Positions 41,305-50,022 of a stretch of DNA of 64,000 bases are shown piece by piece. The notes beneath the pieces were generated by a model that was given only the letters and a program-made list of their open reading frames with translations, made no database searches and was not told the DNA's origin. This DNA comes from Selenomonas sp. ND2010 (GTDB lineage: Bacteria > Bacillota > Negativicutes > Selenomonadales > Selenomonadaceae): the NCBI RefSeq assembly GCF_000702005.1, contig NZ_JNKI01000001.1, positions 62,001-126,000 of the forward strand. Direction: 5' to 3'. Made by a program: the position numbers and the translations under genes. Position 1 is the stretch's first letter. The number at the start of each line of letters is the position of its first letter.

Positions 41305-43377
41305 ATGGAGGAACTTTTGGCACGTTTTAGTGTCAAACAGAAAATCATGGTTTTGGTGTCGGTGGTATTTATTGCTACGATGTTGGTGCTGGGCATCGTC
41401 TTGGACCGCGTCATCACAAATCATGAGATGAACAAATTTGTTGAGGAGACGGATCTGCAGGCAACGCAGGTAGATACGTCGATGGATCTGTTCCTGCGCG
41501 GGCTCCGCGATGGTATCGTCAATATGGCGAATGATCCAATCCTCAGAAGTGGCGGCAGCATTACCCTGTATACGGAGGGCGAGGCTGGTGCCGATGGCAT
41601 GATTGCCATGGACCCGCAGGCCAAGGGCGGCTTTGAGCTCCAGGCCTATCAGATTTTCCAGCGCTATGCGGAGGCTAACAAAGATGCCATTTCGGTCATC
41701 AGCTATGGTACGACCGATGGCGGCTATCTGCAGTACCCGGCCGTAAAACGCAAGAAGGGTTATGATTCCCGGAAACGTGACTGGTTCAAAGAGAGCATGG
41801 CAGACACGAATGCGGTCCGCATCACGAAGCCGTTCAAGACTTCGAAAGGCACGCCGACAGTTGGTATTTTCGCCACGGTCAAGGATATGCAGGGGCAGCC
41901 GCTGGGTGTCCTCGGTTTCAACATTGACCTGCCAGTGGTTACGGACATGATTTCGCAGATCAAGGTCGGTGATACGGGCTATCTGATGATGCTCGATGCG
42001 GACAATGTCATCATTGCCGATCCGAAACATCAGGATGCCGCTTTCAAGAAGCTCGAAGAGTCGGAACTCGGCGATCTTTCGTCTATCAATCTGAACGGCA
42101 AGGAATTGCAGGAAGTGGAACTGGACGGGGAGACGAAGTTTGTCAATACGTATGTGTCCGAGAAAACCGGTTATAAGTATCTGACCATTGTTGACAAGAG
42201 CCAGTTGATGGCTAGCGTCAACAGCATGCGCATGACGCTCGTCGTAGTGCTCGTCGTAGCGCTCGTATTGATTTTCTTTGCAACCATGTGGATTTCGCAT
42301 ATCATCGTTTCCCCACTGCGCGGTCTCGAGCAGTCGGCTGGACGCATCGCAGATGGCGATCTTCGTCAGAATGACCTGACGATTGAGACGGACGATGAAA
42401 TCGGCAATTTGGCTCGTTCGTTCCACAAGATGACGGATGAACTCAAAAAATTGCTCGGCCAGATCAAGGGCAGTGCTGATGAGGTTTCCAACTCCTCCGG
42501 TCAGATGTCCCATGGCGTCGAGCAGGTCGCTCAGACTATCACTCATGTGGCAGAGCGCGTCGGTGATATTGCCGAATCGGCTAATACGCAGAATGAGACG
42601 ATGACCAATGTGGTCGGTCATATCCGCAATATGACTGAGCAGGTCACGGATATTGCCACGGCTTCGGAGGCAATCAGCAAGACGTCGAGCAAAGCTGGTA
42701 ACGCTGCGTTCGAGGGCGTCGCTGCTATCGAAGATGCCGTCAACAAAATGCGGGAAGTCTTTGGTACGGTCAATGACTCGGCAGCTGCAGTTGGTGAGCT
42801 CGGCCGTCGTTCCGAAGAAATCGGTGAAATCGTCAGCACGATTCAGAGCATTGCCGAGCAGACGAATCTCTTGGCACTCAATGCGGCTATCGAGGCAGCT
42901 CGTGCCGGCGAACAGGGCCGCGGCTTCTCGGTCGTAGCTGATGAGGTTCGCAAGCTCGCGGAACAGTCCTCTGAAGCTGCACAGGAAATCGCCCAGAAGA
43001 TTGGTGGTGTCCAGAAGGTTACCATTCAGGCCGTCGATTCGATGAATGCCGGTACCGAACAGGTACGGGTTGGCAGCCAGGCTGTCAAGGATGCGGGGGA
43101 TCAGTTCAAGATTATTGCTGAACATATCCGTGTCGTTGATAAGATGGTCAAAGAATCGGCAACCAATGCCAACAAGGTAGCAGATGCCAGCATGGCGGTA
43201 CTCAAAGATGCAGAGGATGTCGAGGCATCCACGAAACGCATCACGGAAAATATTTCCTCTATCTCGGCCGCAACGGAAGAACAGTCGGCCTCGATGGAAG
43301 AGATTGCTGCTTCGAGCCAGCAGTTGTCGCGCATGGCGGATGAACTGCAGGATGAAGCAAATCGCTTCAAATTCTAA
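41305..43377 (+). CDS. Methyl-accepting chemotaxis protein with dCache sensor
   Basis: A 690-residue transmembrane receptor. An N-terminal helix (residues 12-36) and a second one (residues about 308-333, [20 protein letters not shown]) bracket a periplasmic dCache_1 domain containing [25 protein letters not shown] and [22 protein letters not shown] domain follows ([13 protein letters not shown]) and the MCP signalling domain with [20 protein letters not shown]. dCache receptors usually bind amino acids or other small ligands. The start has AAGGAG nine bases upstream. The gene is monocistronic. Confidence 0.95.
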   Translation: MEELLARFSVKQKIMVLVSVVFIATMLVLGIVLDRVITNHEMNKFVEETDLQATQVDTSMDLFLRGLRDGIVNMANDPILRSGGSITLYTEGEAGADGMIAMDPQAKGGFELQAYQIFQRYAEANKDAISVISYGTTDGGYLQYPAVKRKKGYDSRKRDWFKESMADTNAVRITKPFKTSKGTPTVGIFATVKDMQGQPLGVLGFNIDLPVVTDMISQIKVGDTGYLMMLDADNVIIADPKHQDAAFKKLEESELGDLSSINLNGKELQEVELDGETKFVNTYVSEKTGYKYLTIVDKSQLMASVNSMRMTLVVVLVVALVLIFFATMWISHIIVSPLRGLEQSAGRIADGDLRQNDLTIETDDEIGNLARSFHKMTDELKKLLGQIKGSADEVSNSSGQMSHGVEQVAQTITHVAERVGDIAESANTQNETMTNVVGHIRNMTEQVTDIATASEAISKTSSKAGNAAFEGVAAIEDAVNKMREVFGTVNDSAAAVGELGRRSEEIGEIVSTIQSIAEQTNLLALNAAIEAARAGEQGRGFSVVADEVRKLAEQSSEAAQEIAQKIGGVQKVTIQAVDSMNAGTEQVRVGSQAVKDAGDQFKIIAEHIRVVDKMVKESATNANKVADASMAVLKDAEDVEASTKRITENISSISAATEEQSASMEEIAASSQQLSRMADELQDEANRFKF

Positions 43378-43400
43378 GTGCAAATGCATAGAAACGATTA

Positions 43401-43441
43401 AAAACAAAGCCTTACTATGAAATTAGTAGGGCTTTTGTTTT
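43401..43441 (+). terminator. Terminator after the first chemotaxis receptor gene
   Basis: AAAACAAAGCC pairs with GGCTTTTGTTTT, and CTTACTA with TAGTAG forms the inner stem. Confidence 0.8.
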
Positions 43442-43553
43442 AGCTGTAAACAAAAAGAGGACATGTGTCCTATTCTTGTTTTGTCGTCTTTGTTATACTT
43501 AGGAAAGACATTTGTGGTGTAAATTTGTTCAGAGAAATAAAGGGTGGGGAATA

Positions 43554-45260
43554 ATGAATTGGTTTAACAATCTAAAGGTCTCCGGGAAAATCGTCTGTAT
43601 GATTGTGATGGCCGGGTTGGCCTTGGCATTAGTGGGATGGAATGCCACGTCGTATTTGCGGGCGATTCAAAGTGATATGAATCGCATGTACAGTCAAAAC
43701 ATGCAGGCGGTTCGGCTTCTGGGAGATTGTTCGGTAACAGTGCGCTGCATGCAGGCACGTATTTTGGAAAATGTCAGTCTAACCGATAAGAAACAGTTGG
43801 AGAAAAATAAAAAAGACATTCAGAACTACATGAATGTCTATGAGAAGAACTGGAATGACTATAAGGCCCTCGGCAGCACGAAGGAAGGTTCCGAGGAAGT
43901 CGAAAAGCATTGGCAGGGATTTAAGTCCTATACGAATGAAATGCTCGAACTCTCATTGGCAGGAAAACAGGATGAAGCAAGAGCTTTGTATGGGACAAAG
44001 GCCATAAAGGAAATCATCGATTGGGATATCAGCATGGTTCCGTTGCGCAAAGCCGTAAATGCCGAGGCGGAAGAAATCAATCAGCAGAATCAGGATGAGG
44101 TACGAAATGCGATTATCAGCATGAGTGTTATCACGCTTATTTCCATGATTTTGATGTGCCTGTTTGGTTGGATGTTCAGTCGGGCGATACGCAGACCATT
44201 GGAACAGATGATTGTCGCTTGCCGCAGACTCCGTGATGGCGATTTCCGCAATGCCGAGCGTCAGGTGGTTCGGCAGGATGAATTTGGTGAGATGGCGGAT
44301 ATGGTCGATGCCATGCGCCAGCAGCTCAACAAGCTCATGGAACAGACCAGTCAGTCGGCCGAACATATTGCATCGGCGTCGGAACAGCTGACGGCAAGTT
44401 CCCAGCAGTCGGCCAAGGCTTCGCATTCCACGGCGGAATCAGTGACGCAGGCTTCGGGGGCTGTAAGCTCCCAGCAGGACGGCATCAACAACTGCAGCGA
44501 TGCCATCGGTAAAGTGGCCGACTCGGTCAGCGAATTGCAGACCGAAGCAAGTCGGGTGGCCGGACATGCACAGGCCGCTTCCAGTCAGGCGGTAGCCGGC
44601 AGTGCGGCAATCCAGCAGTCCGTCGAACAGATTCGCAGCGTCGAATCGACCGTTGGGGCTTCGGCTTCGATTGTCGATAAACTTGGGGCACGCTCCCAGG
44701 AGATTGGCCAGATTGTCGAGACGATTTCCGGGATCGCTGAGCAGACGAATTTGTTGGCACTCAATGCGGCGATCGAGGCGGCACGAGCTGGTGAGCAGGG
44801 CCGCGGCTTCTCCGTGGTTGCCGATGAGGTTCGTAAACTTGCTGAACAGTCGCAGGAGGCAGCTCAGCAGATTTCAACGCTGATTGTAGGAATCCAGAAG
44901 GATACGGCTAGTGCCGTTGACTCCATGAAGTCAGGCAGTGAGGCCGTAGCTTCCGGCGCTCAGTCGGTGGAAAACCTTCGTGAGACCTTTGACAGCATTC
45001 ATACCTATGTTGATGAAGTATCGGAGAAGGTCAACCGCATGGCGGCTTCCATCAAGAATGTAGCCGATGACGCTAACGTCATCACGAATCACATTCAGGA
45101 AATCGATGCGCAAGGGGCTACGGTAGCTGGCGAGATGCAGAACGTATCGGCAGTCTCCGAAGAGCAGTCCGCATCGGCCGCAGAAATTGCATCTGCTAGC
45201 GATTCCCTGGCGGAGCTGGCACAAAATTTGCAGAACTCACTAAAGAAATTTAAGTTCTGA
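43554..45260 (+). CDS. Methyl-accepting chemotaxis protein with four-helix-bundle sensor
   Basis: A 568-residue receptor with transmembrane helices near residues 10-28 and 190-212. The periplasmic domain between them is all-helical (4HB_MCP type) and includes [20 protein letters not shown] and [19 protein letters not shown] ([13 protein letters not shown]) and the MCP signalling hairpin with [20 protein letters not shown] follow. The start at 43554 is preceded by AGGGTGGGG; a GTG upstream is less likely. It is a separate unit from the preceding receptor, each with its own terminator. Confidence 0.93.
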   Translation: MNWFNNLKVSGKIVCMIVMAGLALALVGWNATSYLRAIQSDMNRMYSQNMQAVRLLGDCSVTVRCMQARILENVSLTDKKQLEKNKKDIQNYMNVYEKNWNDYKALGSTKEGSEEVEKHWQGFKSYTNEMLELSLAGKQDEARALYGTKAIKEIIDWDISMVPLRKAVNAEAEEINQQNQDEVRNAIISMSVITLISMILMCLFGWMFSRAIRRPLEQMIVACRRLRDGDFRNAERQVVRQDEFGEMADMVDAMRQQLNKLMEQTSQSAEHIASASEQLTASSQQSAKASHSTAESVTQASGAVSSQQDGINNCSDAIGKVADSVSELQTEASRVAGHAQAASSQAVAGSAAIQQSVEQIRSVESTVGASASIVDKLGARSQEIGQIVETISGIAEQTNLLALNAAIEAARAGEQGRGFSVVADEVRKLAEQSQEAAQQISTLIVGIQKDTASAVDSMKSGSEAVASGAQSVENLRETFDSIHTYVDEVSEKVNRMAASIKNVADDANVITNHIQEIDAQGATVAGEMQNVSAVSEEQSASAAEIASASDSLAELAQNLQNSLKKFKF

Positions 45261-45280
45261 TTTGTGATGTGTATATAGGA

Positions 45281-45315
45281 AAAGCGGTACAACCTAATGG
45301 TTGTGCCGCTTTTTC
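45281..45315 (+). terminator. Terminator after the second chemotaxis receptor gene
   Basis: AAAGCGG-T-ACAACC pairs with GGTTGT-G-CCGCTTT around TAAT, with a T run. Confidence 0.9.
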
Positions 45316-45446
45316 TATGGGCTTGAGTCAGTTCTTTCTCGTTCAAATATTGGCACGGTTGGTGCTGGCATCGAGCAAATGACAGAAAATGACAGATAGG
45401 TTATTAAGTATCACCTAATGGTTTACGTAAAAGATTCAACTATACG

Positions 45447-45763
45447 TGAAGTGACTTGAATTAGGCTGTAAAATAAAAAGGCGATTCCAGCAAAAGTATT
45501 TTAGACGAATTTAAAAAGTCGTATGCATTCTGGCTTTTAGGATTGTTCTGGCATTCTTCGCGAAATTCGTTGCACCAGTTAATAATACTGGCTTTTAACA
45601 TTCCATACTCTTCAATTATGCTTTTTATGGTTCGGCCTTCTTCAAGCCGAAGGCGGACTATCTGCTTTTTAAATATTTCGTCGTAATGTTGTGGCATAAT
45701 AAAACCTCCAAGGATATTATATTTTATTAGTCACTGGTGTTACAACTTTAGTTTATCACTTCA
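45447..45763 (-). mobile_element. Internally deleted IS3-family element (MITE-like)
   Basis: The 317-base element has related outer ends: TGAAGTGACTTGAATTAGGCTGTAA at the left reads like the reverse complement of the right end at 45738-45763. Between them is the start of an IS3-type orfA on the minus strand that runs into the left end. orfB and the rest of orfA are missing, so it is a non-autonomous remnant. No clear target-site duplication is seen. The right end has an inverted partner at 48475-48500. Confidence 0.65.
45461..45697 (-). pseudogene. Truncated IS3-family transposase OrfA
   Basis: The 78-residue frame begins MPQHYDEIFKKQIVRLRLEE and continues to GMLKASIINWCNEFREECQN, the HTH_Tnp_1-type N-terminus of IS3/IS150 OrfA. 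After residue 60 the sequence (FLNSSKILLLESPFYFTA) no longer matches, because the internal deletion joins it to the right end of the element. The start has GGAGG upstream. It is unlikely to be functional alone. Confidence 0.75.
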
Positions 45764-45780
45764 AAGTTTAGGCGGTTGAT

Positions 45781-45809
45781 GGTGTAAAACTATTCTAAAA
45801 TATGATAAA
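45781..45809 (+). promoter_or_regulatory. Promoter of the Mrr-like gene, copy 1 of a duplicated control region
   Basis: TGTAAA (45781-45786), a 17-base spacer and TAAAAT (45804-45809). The sequence from GGTGTAA to the -10 and beyond is shared with 62327-62357. Confidence 0.55.
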
Positions 45810-45814
45810 ATAAT

Positions 45815-45874
45815 AAGTGCTGGGAAACCAGCCGCGTACTGGAGTCGGCCATCCCCATGCAGCTGGCTCTTTTT
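45815..45874 (+). ncRNA. Hairpin leader RNA before the Mrr-like gene (copy 1)
   Basis: The predicted transcript starts with CTGG-GAAA-CCAG, a GNRA-tetraloop hairpin, followed by a second hairpin AGTCGGC-CAT-CCCC-ATG-(CA)-GCTGGCT and seven to eight T. The second copy (62365-62420) keeps the same structure, and differences in the stem keep pairing (G-U versus G-C). It could be a small RNA or a transcription attenuator for the nuclease gene 50 bases downstream. I do not recognise the family. Confidence 0.6.
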
Positions 45875-45923
45875 TTATATGATGAAATATTTAAACATAG
45901 AAAGATGAGAGGATTCTAGCATT

Positions 45924-46907
45924 ATGGCATACGTTGACAGAACTATCTGGGGAATACATGCAAAAGACGATGCCCTATTTCTTAAGGGGAATATGATTGC
46001 CATAGGTTGGCGTGAAATGGGTGACCTTAGAGAAATTGGGGCTAATAGAGAAGATTATAAGGCAAAATACGAGGCTGTATATCCAAACGCCAAAAAAGGA
46101 AGTATTGCTACAAGCGCAGGAATGCTGTACCGATTTTGTAATGAGGTGCAAGTCGGTGACTATGTCGTATTTCCTTCAAAGTCGAACCGGGAGGTAAATA
46201 TTGGTGTCGTAGAAGGGGAATATGTATTCAATCCTCAAAATCATTTTTCCAGTAGAAGAGCTGTTAAATGGCTAAAGCATCTGCCAAGAACTGCTTTTTC
46301 TCAGGGGGCTTTGTATGAAATAGGTTCAGCAATGACCTTCTTTACGGTAAAGAACTATGCTGATGAGTTTATGTCGGCTTTGAATAAAAAAAATAAGGAT
46401 TTCTCTGCTGATGAAGAAGACGATAGCATAGGTGCTACGGCTGAAGATATAATTGAAAGTACAAGAGACTTTATTCTGAAAGAGTTAAGTCGTCAGTTAA
46501 AGGGATATGCTTTGGAGGACTTTGTAGCAGACCTTTTAAGAGCTATGGGGTATCGGACAATTGTTTCTCCGCATGGTGGGGATAGCGGCATTGATATTAC
46601 CGCATATAAAGATGAATTGCCGCCTCGCATTCTTGTACAAGTAAAGAGCCAGGATGGAGACATAAAAGAGACAACAATACAATCTCTAAAAGGTGCTATG
46701 CATGAAGGAGATTATGGTTTATTTGTAACATTATCAAATTATACGAAAAATGCTCAAAAATATCTGGAGAACACACCAATCATTCGAGGTATAAATGGTA
46801 CAGAATTGGTTGAACTGATTTTGAAATACTATAAAGACCTCAATGAAAAGTATCAGAAGATGATTCCTCTGAAGCAGGTGTACATTCCAGTTAAAGATGA
46901 ATTATAA
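45924..46907 (+). CDS. Mrr-like type IV restriction endonuclease
   Basis: A 327-residue protein. The N-terminal half (WGIHAKDDALFLKGNMIAIGW; VQVGDYVVFPSKSNREVNIG) resembles EVE/winged modified-base recognition domains. The C-terminal half is a Mrr_cat PD-(D/E)xK nuclease: LEDFVADLLRAMGY, GGDSGIDITAYKDELPPRI and LVQVKSQ, giving the catalytic aspartate and the QxK lysine. It probably cuts modified DNA as phage defence. It is the first gene of the segment bounded by inverted IS ends, preceded by a leader RNA shared with the gene at 62475. Confidence 0.85.
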   Translation: MAYVDRTIWGIHAKDDALFLKGNMIAIGWREMGDLREIGANREDYKAKYEAVYPNAKKGSIATSAGMLYRFCNEVQVGDYVVFPSKSNREVNIGVVEGEYVFNPQNHFSSRRAVKWLKHLPRTAFSQGALYEIGSAMTFFTVKNYADEFMSALNKKNKDFSADEEDDSIGATAEDIIESTRDFILKELSRQLKGYALEDFVADLLRAMGYRTIVSPHGGDSGIDITAYKDELPPRILVQVKSQDGDIKETTIQSLKGAMHEGDYGLFVTLSNYTKNAQKYLENTPIIRGINGTELVELILKYYKDLNEKYQKMIPLKQVYIPVKDEL

Positions 46908-46915
46908 CGAATAGT

Positions 46916-47077
46916 ATGGCTATTAACATAGAGTTGAGGACGGAAAGCGATATGCTGCTTAGTCCTGAAACAAAAGCACATATCGTAGCCCTTCAATGCT
47001 TAGTACAGGCCGGCAATGACTCTGGCGCACTCAATGATGAAGTTACTAAGTCTTTAGAGGAGCAAATAAACATATGA
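46916..47077 (+). CDS. Small hypothetical protein in the restriction island
   Basis: A 53-codon frame fills most of the gap between the Mrr-like and HNH genes. The peptide (MLLSPETKAHIVALQCLVQA... VTKSLEEQINI) is helical and acidic. The ATG at 46916 has no ribosome site; the internal ATG at 46952 lies behind GAGGACGGAAAG and gives 41 residues. It is not recognised and may be a true small protein or chance. Confidence 0.35.
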   Translation: MAINIELRTESDMLLSPETKAHIVALQCLVQAGNDSGALNDEVTKSLEEQINI

Positions 47078-47096
47078 AAAACGTATTCCGGTTGGT

Positions 47097-47888
47097 ATGT
47101 ATGCATTTACCTATCTTGAAGAGAATGGGATGGATCATACATATCAGGTTATGGTCTACGATAGCACTAAAGATGCATATATTGCCATGATGGAGGAACT
47201 GCCGGAACTGTTCTCAGCATTTCAGGTGGAGGACGAAGAGTTCCTTGCTGATAGCACGCTTCGTGATATGGCAGAACAGTGTCGCAGCACTTTTTTCTTA
47301 GGCGACATGATTCCGCCTTATGAAGAAGATGATGTAATTCAAATCTTGAAATACTATGCACAGTATAGTGAAGCTCCTAAATTCTATACATTTGATGATA
47401 TTGATCGAAATAAGTTAGATGTGGCAGCTATTGCTCGCCATATCTATGACGAGGATATGGGCCCTCGCAAGAAAGCTGAATATGTAGATTCTCTTTGGGA
47501 TTCTGCCGAAGATGACGTATTAAGGCTCTTCTTTGGCAAAAAGCTTTACTTTTGGCGCCAGCTGGATATAGAACTGATGAAAATAACACAACCGTTAATC
47601 TATGAAGACAATGTTATTGCTCATGAGAAGAATCTTGAGGATTTGCCTTTACATGAAATTGGCAAGACAAATCCGGATTTAGAAAAAAGGCTTCGTGATG
47701 GAGCTTTTGAGAAAGCAAAAAATCAAAAGGGGCAGTATGTATGCCAGAAATGTGGGCTGACGGCTGCCAACAGAGTACCTTTTCAAGTTGATCACATCGT
47801 CCCAATGAATAAAGGCGGAAAGTCCACACCGGATAACCTACAGATTCTTTGTCGTTCCTGTAATGCAAGAAAGAGTGATAAATATTGA
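47097..47888 (+). CDS. HNH endonuclease
   Basis: A 263-residue protein with an HNH nuclease at the C-terminus: YVCQKCGLTAANRVPFQVDH, then IVPMNKGGKSTPDNLQILC and RSCNARKSD, with the zinc-binding CxxC pairs and the DHI histidine. The N-terminal 190 residues are acidic and helical and not recognised; the segment IARHIYDEDMGPRKKAEYVD is shared with the next protein. The ATG at 47097 has no good ribosome site, but the coding sense in that frame reaches back to about 47070, so a non-ATG start upstream is possible. The stop overlaps the following start (TTGA). Confidence 0.8.
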   Translation: MYAFTYLEENGMDHTYQVMVYDSTKDAYIAMMEELPELFSAFQVEDEEFLADSTLRDMAEQCRSTFFLGDMIPPYEEDDVIQILKYYAQYSEAPKFYTFDDIDRNKLDVAAIARHIYDEDMGPRKKAEYVDSLWDSAEDDVLRLFFGKKLYFWRQLDIELMKITQPLIYEDNVIAHEKNLEDLPLHEIGKTNPDLEKRLRDGAFEKAKNQKGQYVCQKCGLTAANRVPFQVDHIVPMNKGGKSTPDNLQILCRSCNARKSDKY

Positions 47889-48421
47889 GTTCCAGCATCT
47901 ATGATGCACTATCTATAGCCTATTACATTGATAGTCAGGATATGGGCGCCAGACAGCAGGCGGCTTTTTTGCAACGTGTTTATCAAGAGGAACGTGAATG
48001 CCTTATAGAGCCGTATCGAAACAATCAGAGGCAGTTTATCCTCGATGTCTCCTATTGGGTAGACTATTTGATTGATAAAGTAACTTTTGATAAAGAATAT
48101 CCGGCTATCAAAAAAGATTTGCAGCAATTAGGCATGTCGCTTCAAGTCTTCGACTATGAAGATGAATACGCTGATATTGATTTTTATTTTATGCAATTAC
48201 GGTTGCGCATAAGATATGAGCTTACCCAAGGATACACGCGAATAAAATTGCGGACGTTGTTAAGACATTATGGATACAAACGTCGTAGCCCCAAAATTAT
48301 GCTTCATATAAGCAAATGCTTAAATTACTTTCATTTGTTGCCGACGCAAAAAGGTTTGATATGTGATATTTGGGATTTATCATTGGATGAAATGATTACT
48401 TTTAAAATTGAACCAACTTAG
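47885..48421 (+). CDS. Protein sharing a module with the adjacent HNH endonuclease
   Basis: A 178-residue protein of unknown function starting with TTG that overlaps the HNH stop. Its N-terminus SIAYYIDSQDMGARQQAAFLQ matches the HNH protein's IARHIYDEDMGPRKKAEYVD in spacing and identity. The C-terminal half is basic (RLRIRYELTQGYTRIKLRTL; HYGYKRRSPKIMLH), suitable for nucleic-acid binding. Overlap and shared module suggest that it works with the endonuclease, for instance as a specificity or immunity partner. Confidence 0.6.
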   Translation: MSSSIYDALSIAYYIDSQDMGARQQAAFLQRVYQEERECLIEPYRNNQRQFILDVSYWVDYLIDKVTFDKEYPAIKKDLQQLGMSLQVFDYEDEYADIDFYFMQLRLRIRYELTQGYTRIKLRTLLRHYGYKRRSPKIMLHISKCLNYFHLLPTQKGLICDIWDLSLDEMITFKIEPT

Positions 48422-48474
48422 TCGAACGTGCCAATATACATTATTAATCTGCAAAAGGCTAGATAGTCAAGATA

Positions 48475-48508
48475 TGAAGTGATAAACTAAAGTTGTAACA
48501 TCCGTGAC
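48475..48508 (+). repeat. Solo IS3-type end, inverted relative to 45731-45763
   Basis: The 26 bases 48475-48500 (TGAAGTGATAAAC...TTGTAACA) are the exact reverse complement of 45738-45763, and the match continues to GTGAC at 48508 with two mismatches. No IS coding sequence follows. Together the ends bracket the 2.7-kb restriction segment. Confidence 0.8.
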
Positions 48509-48511
48509 GTA

Positions 48512-48991
48512 TCATGCAAAAATTTTTATGGATAGATAAGTAATGCCTGCCAGAACAGCACAGAATAGGATGAAAATACCAATCAACCAACAGATGAACA
48601 GCAGCCCCAATTTATGAGTTTTCCGTTCTTCTTCATTATCAATATATTTCATGGAGTACAAAACGCTGGCAAATATACCCGCGAGGAAAAGAACTGCAGC
48701 TAAGGAACATTCCATTAGCCCGGTAGGGCCATCGTGCTGATCGGCTAAACCCATGAGAAAGCAGGATAGAGCCATAAAGCAGCAGAATATCGCAGCAGGC
48801 TTTTGCTTTTTACAAAACAGGTAATATCCGGCCGTACCCAGAGACAGAACGTAGACTGACAGGAAAAAGCGAGGTCCGGCGATACCGTTGCGGTGAAGCC
48901 ATCTGCCAAGGGCTGTGCCCGATGTAGTTATAAGAATACGGTGCTTATTGAATTCTTCTTCCAGATAGGCTGATAAATCTTTTAAAGTCAT
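48512..48991 (-). CDS. Membrane protein of unknown function
   Basis: A 159-residue protein with an amphipathic N-terminus (TLKDLSAYLEEEFNKHR) and four transmembrane helices, the last ending at the C-terminus. A conserved-looking loop LADQHDGPTGLMECS joins helices 2 and 3. No family is recognised. The ATG at 48991 follows AAGGAG by ten bases; upstream in-frame starts lie beyond the divergent TPR gene's promoter and are rejected. Its 3' end touches the solo IS end. Confidence 0.7.
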   Translation of the reverse strand: MTLKDLSAYLEEEFNKHRILITTSGTALGRWLHRNGIAGPRFFLSVYVLSLGTAGYYLFCKKQKPAAIFCCFMALSCFLMGLADQHDGPTGLMECSLAAVLFLAGIFASVLYSMKYIDNEEERKTHKLGLLFICWLIGIFILFCAVLAGITYLSIKIFA

Positions 48992-49086
48992 TATGGCCAA
49001 CTCCTTATGATTACAGGTCCAATAGTACCATCTGAAATTTAGGAGAGGATTAAGAGTGGCAGTGCATTTCGTTTTGGGGCACTTTG

Positions 49087-49095
49087 TGGTACAAT
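49087..49095 (+). promoter_or_regulatory. Extended -10 promoter of the TPR protein gene
   Basis: TG-G-TACAAT at 49087-49095, 39 bases before the start codon, with no good -35 box. It argues against the longer frame that would start at 49056. Confidence 0.5.
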
Positions 49096-49133
49096 ATACG
49101 AATGTGACATTAGGACAGGAGGCTATCACGCAG

Positions 49134-49985
49134 ATGAAAGAATCAGCCCTGACACAGGAAATCAATGCGGCAATTACGCAGGCTGTTGATGCTTGTGAGA
49201 ATAAGAATACAAAAGAGGCCGCAGCAATCCTCAAGAAGGAAATCGAACGCATCGAAGCCCTTAACCTCTATGAGGATGGGCAGGCCGATTATTACGATTT
49301 TAACACGTTGATGGAAATGGTTATGTTCCAGAGCAAGCATCCGGAAATTCAGCCGGTTGTCGATATCGAGGAGCCTGTCAACCGGCTCTATGCGATGTAC
49401 GGTTCGGTGCTTTTAGAGCTCGGTGAACTCGATAAGGCTGAGGAAGCACTGGCGATTGCCATGGATTGGAATCCGATGAGTGCCGATATCGCCTTTGAAC
49501 ATGCGGAAGTTTATAAGCAGAAAAAGGATATGGAGACGTTCAAAGAGCTCACGACGAAAATTTTCTCCATTTGTTACAAGCGTCGGGAAATCGCTCATTG
49601 CTATCGGAACCTTGGCTATTATTTCGTGGAAAAGCAGATGTGGGATGAGGCTGTCGGCTGCTATCTGCTCAGCATGACATTCGCGGAGGCAGAGGGACGT
49701 TTCCAGGCGGAAAACGAGCTCAAGTATATCTATGATGAGACAAAAGGGGAAGCGACGCGTCCATCTTTGGGGGCGATGCGCTCTTATGGCGAAAAATATC
49801 ATTTCCCGATTGGTCCCGATGCAAAGATCATTGAAACGGCCATGCTCTATGGCAAGACGATGCTGGCCAACAAGAAACTCCAGCACGCTTCCTATTTCCT
49901 CGACATAGCCTATAAATTGACAGAAAGCAAAGAGCTAAAAGAACTCTTGGACGGGATCAACAAACAGTTGAGTCAGGAAATGTAA
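49134..49985 (+). CDS. Tetratricopeptide-repeat protein
   Basis: A 283-residue cytosolic helical protein. TPR-like units are seen in LYAMYGSVLLELGELDKAEEALAIAMDWNP, IAHCYRNLGYYFVEKQMWDEAVGCYLL and the C-terminal AKIIETAMLYGKT... ASYFLDIAYKLTES. It may be a scaffold for protein interactions; partner unknown. ATG 49134 is 11 bases after AGGAGG. The gene ends in a bidirectional terminator shared with hypF. Confidence 0.75.
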   Translation: MKESALTQEINAAITQAVDACENKNTKEAAAILKKEIERIEALNLYEDGQADYYDFNTLMEMVMFQSKHPEIQPVVDIEEPVNRLYAMYGSVLLELGELDKAEEALAIAMDWNPMSADIAFEHAEVYKQKKDMETFKELTTKIFSICYKRREIAHCYRNLGYYFVEKQMWDEAVGCYLLSMTFAEAEGRFQAENELKYIYDETKGEATRPSLGAMRSYGEKYHFPIGPDAKIIETAMLYGKTMLANKKLQHASYFLDIAYKLTESKELKELLDGINKQLSQEM

Positions 49986-50022
49986 AAAAATAGACCTTCC
50001 TTTCGCAGGAAGGTCTATTTTT
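49985..50022. terminator. Bidirectional terminator between the TPR gene and hypF
   Basis: AAAAATAGACCTTCC and GGAAGGTCTATTTTT form a 15-bp perfect stem with a T run on either strand. Confidence 0.95.

Noticed and set aside
41242-43407. Open frame of 721 codons on the minus strand across the first chemotaxis receptor
   Set aside because: Same reason: a shadow of a codon-biased gene, with no family match.
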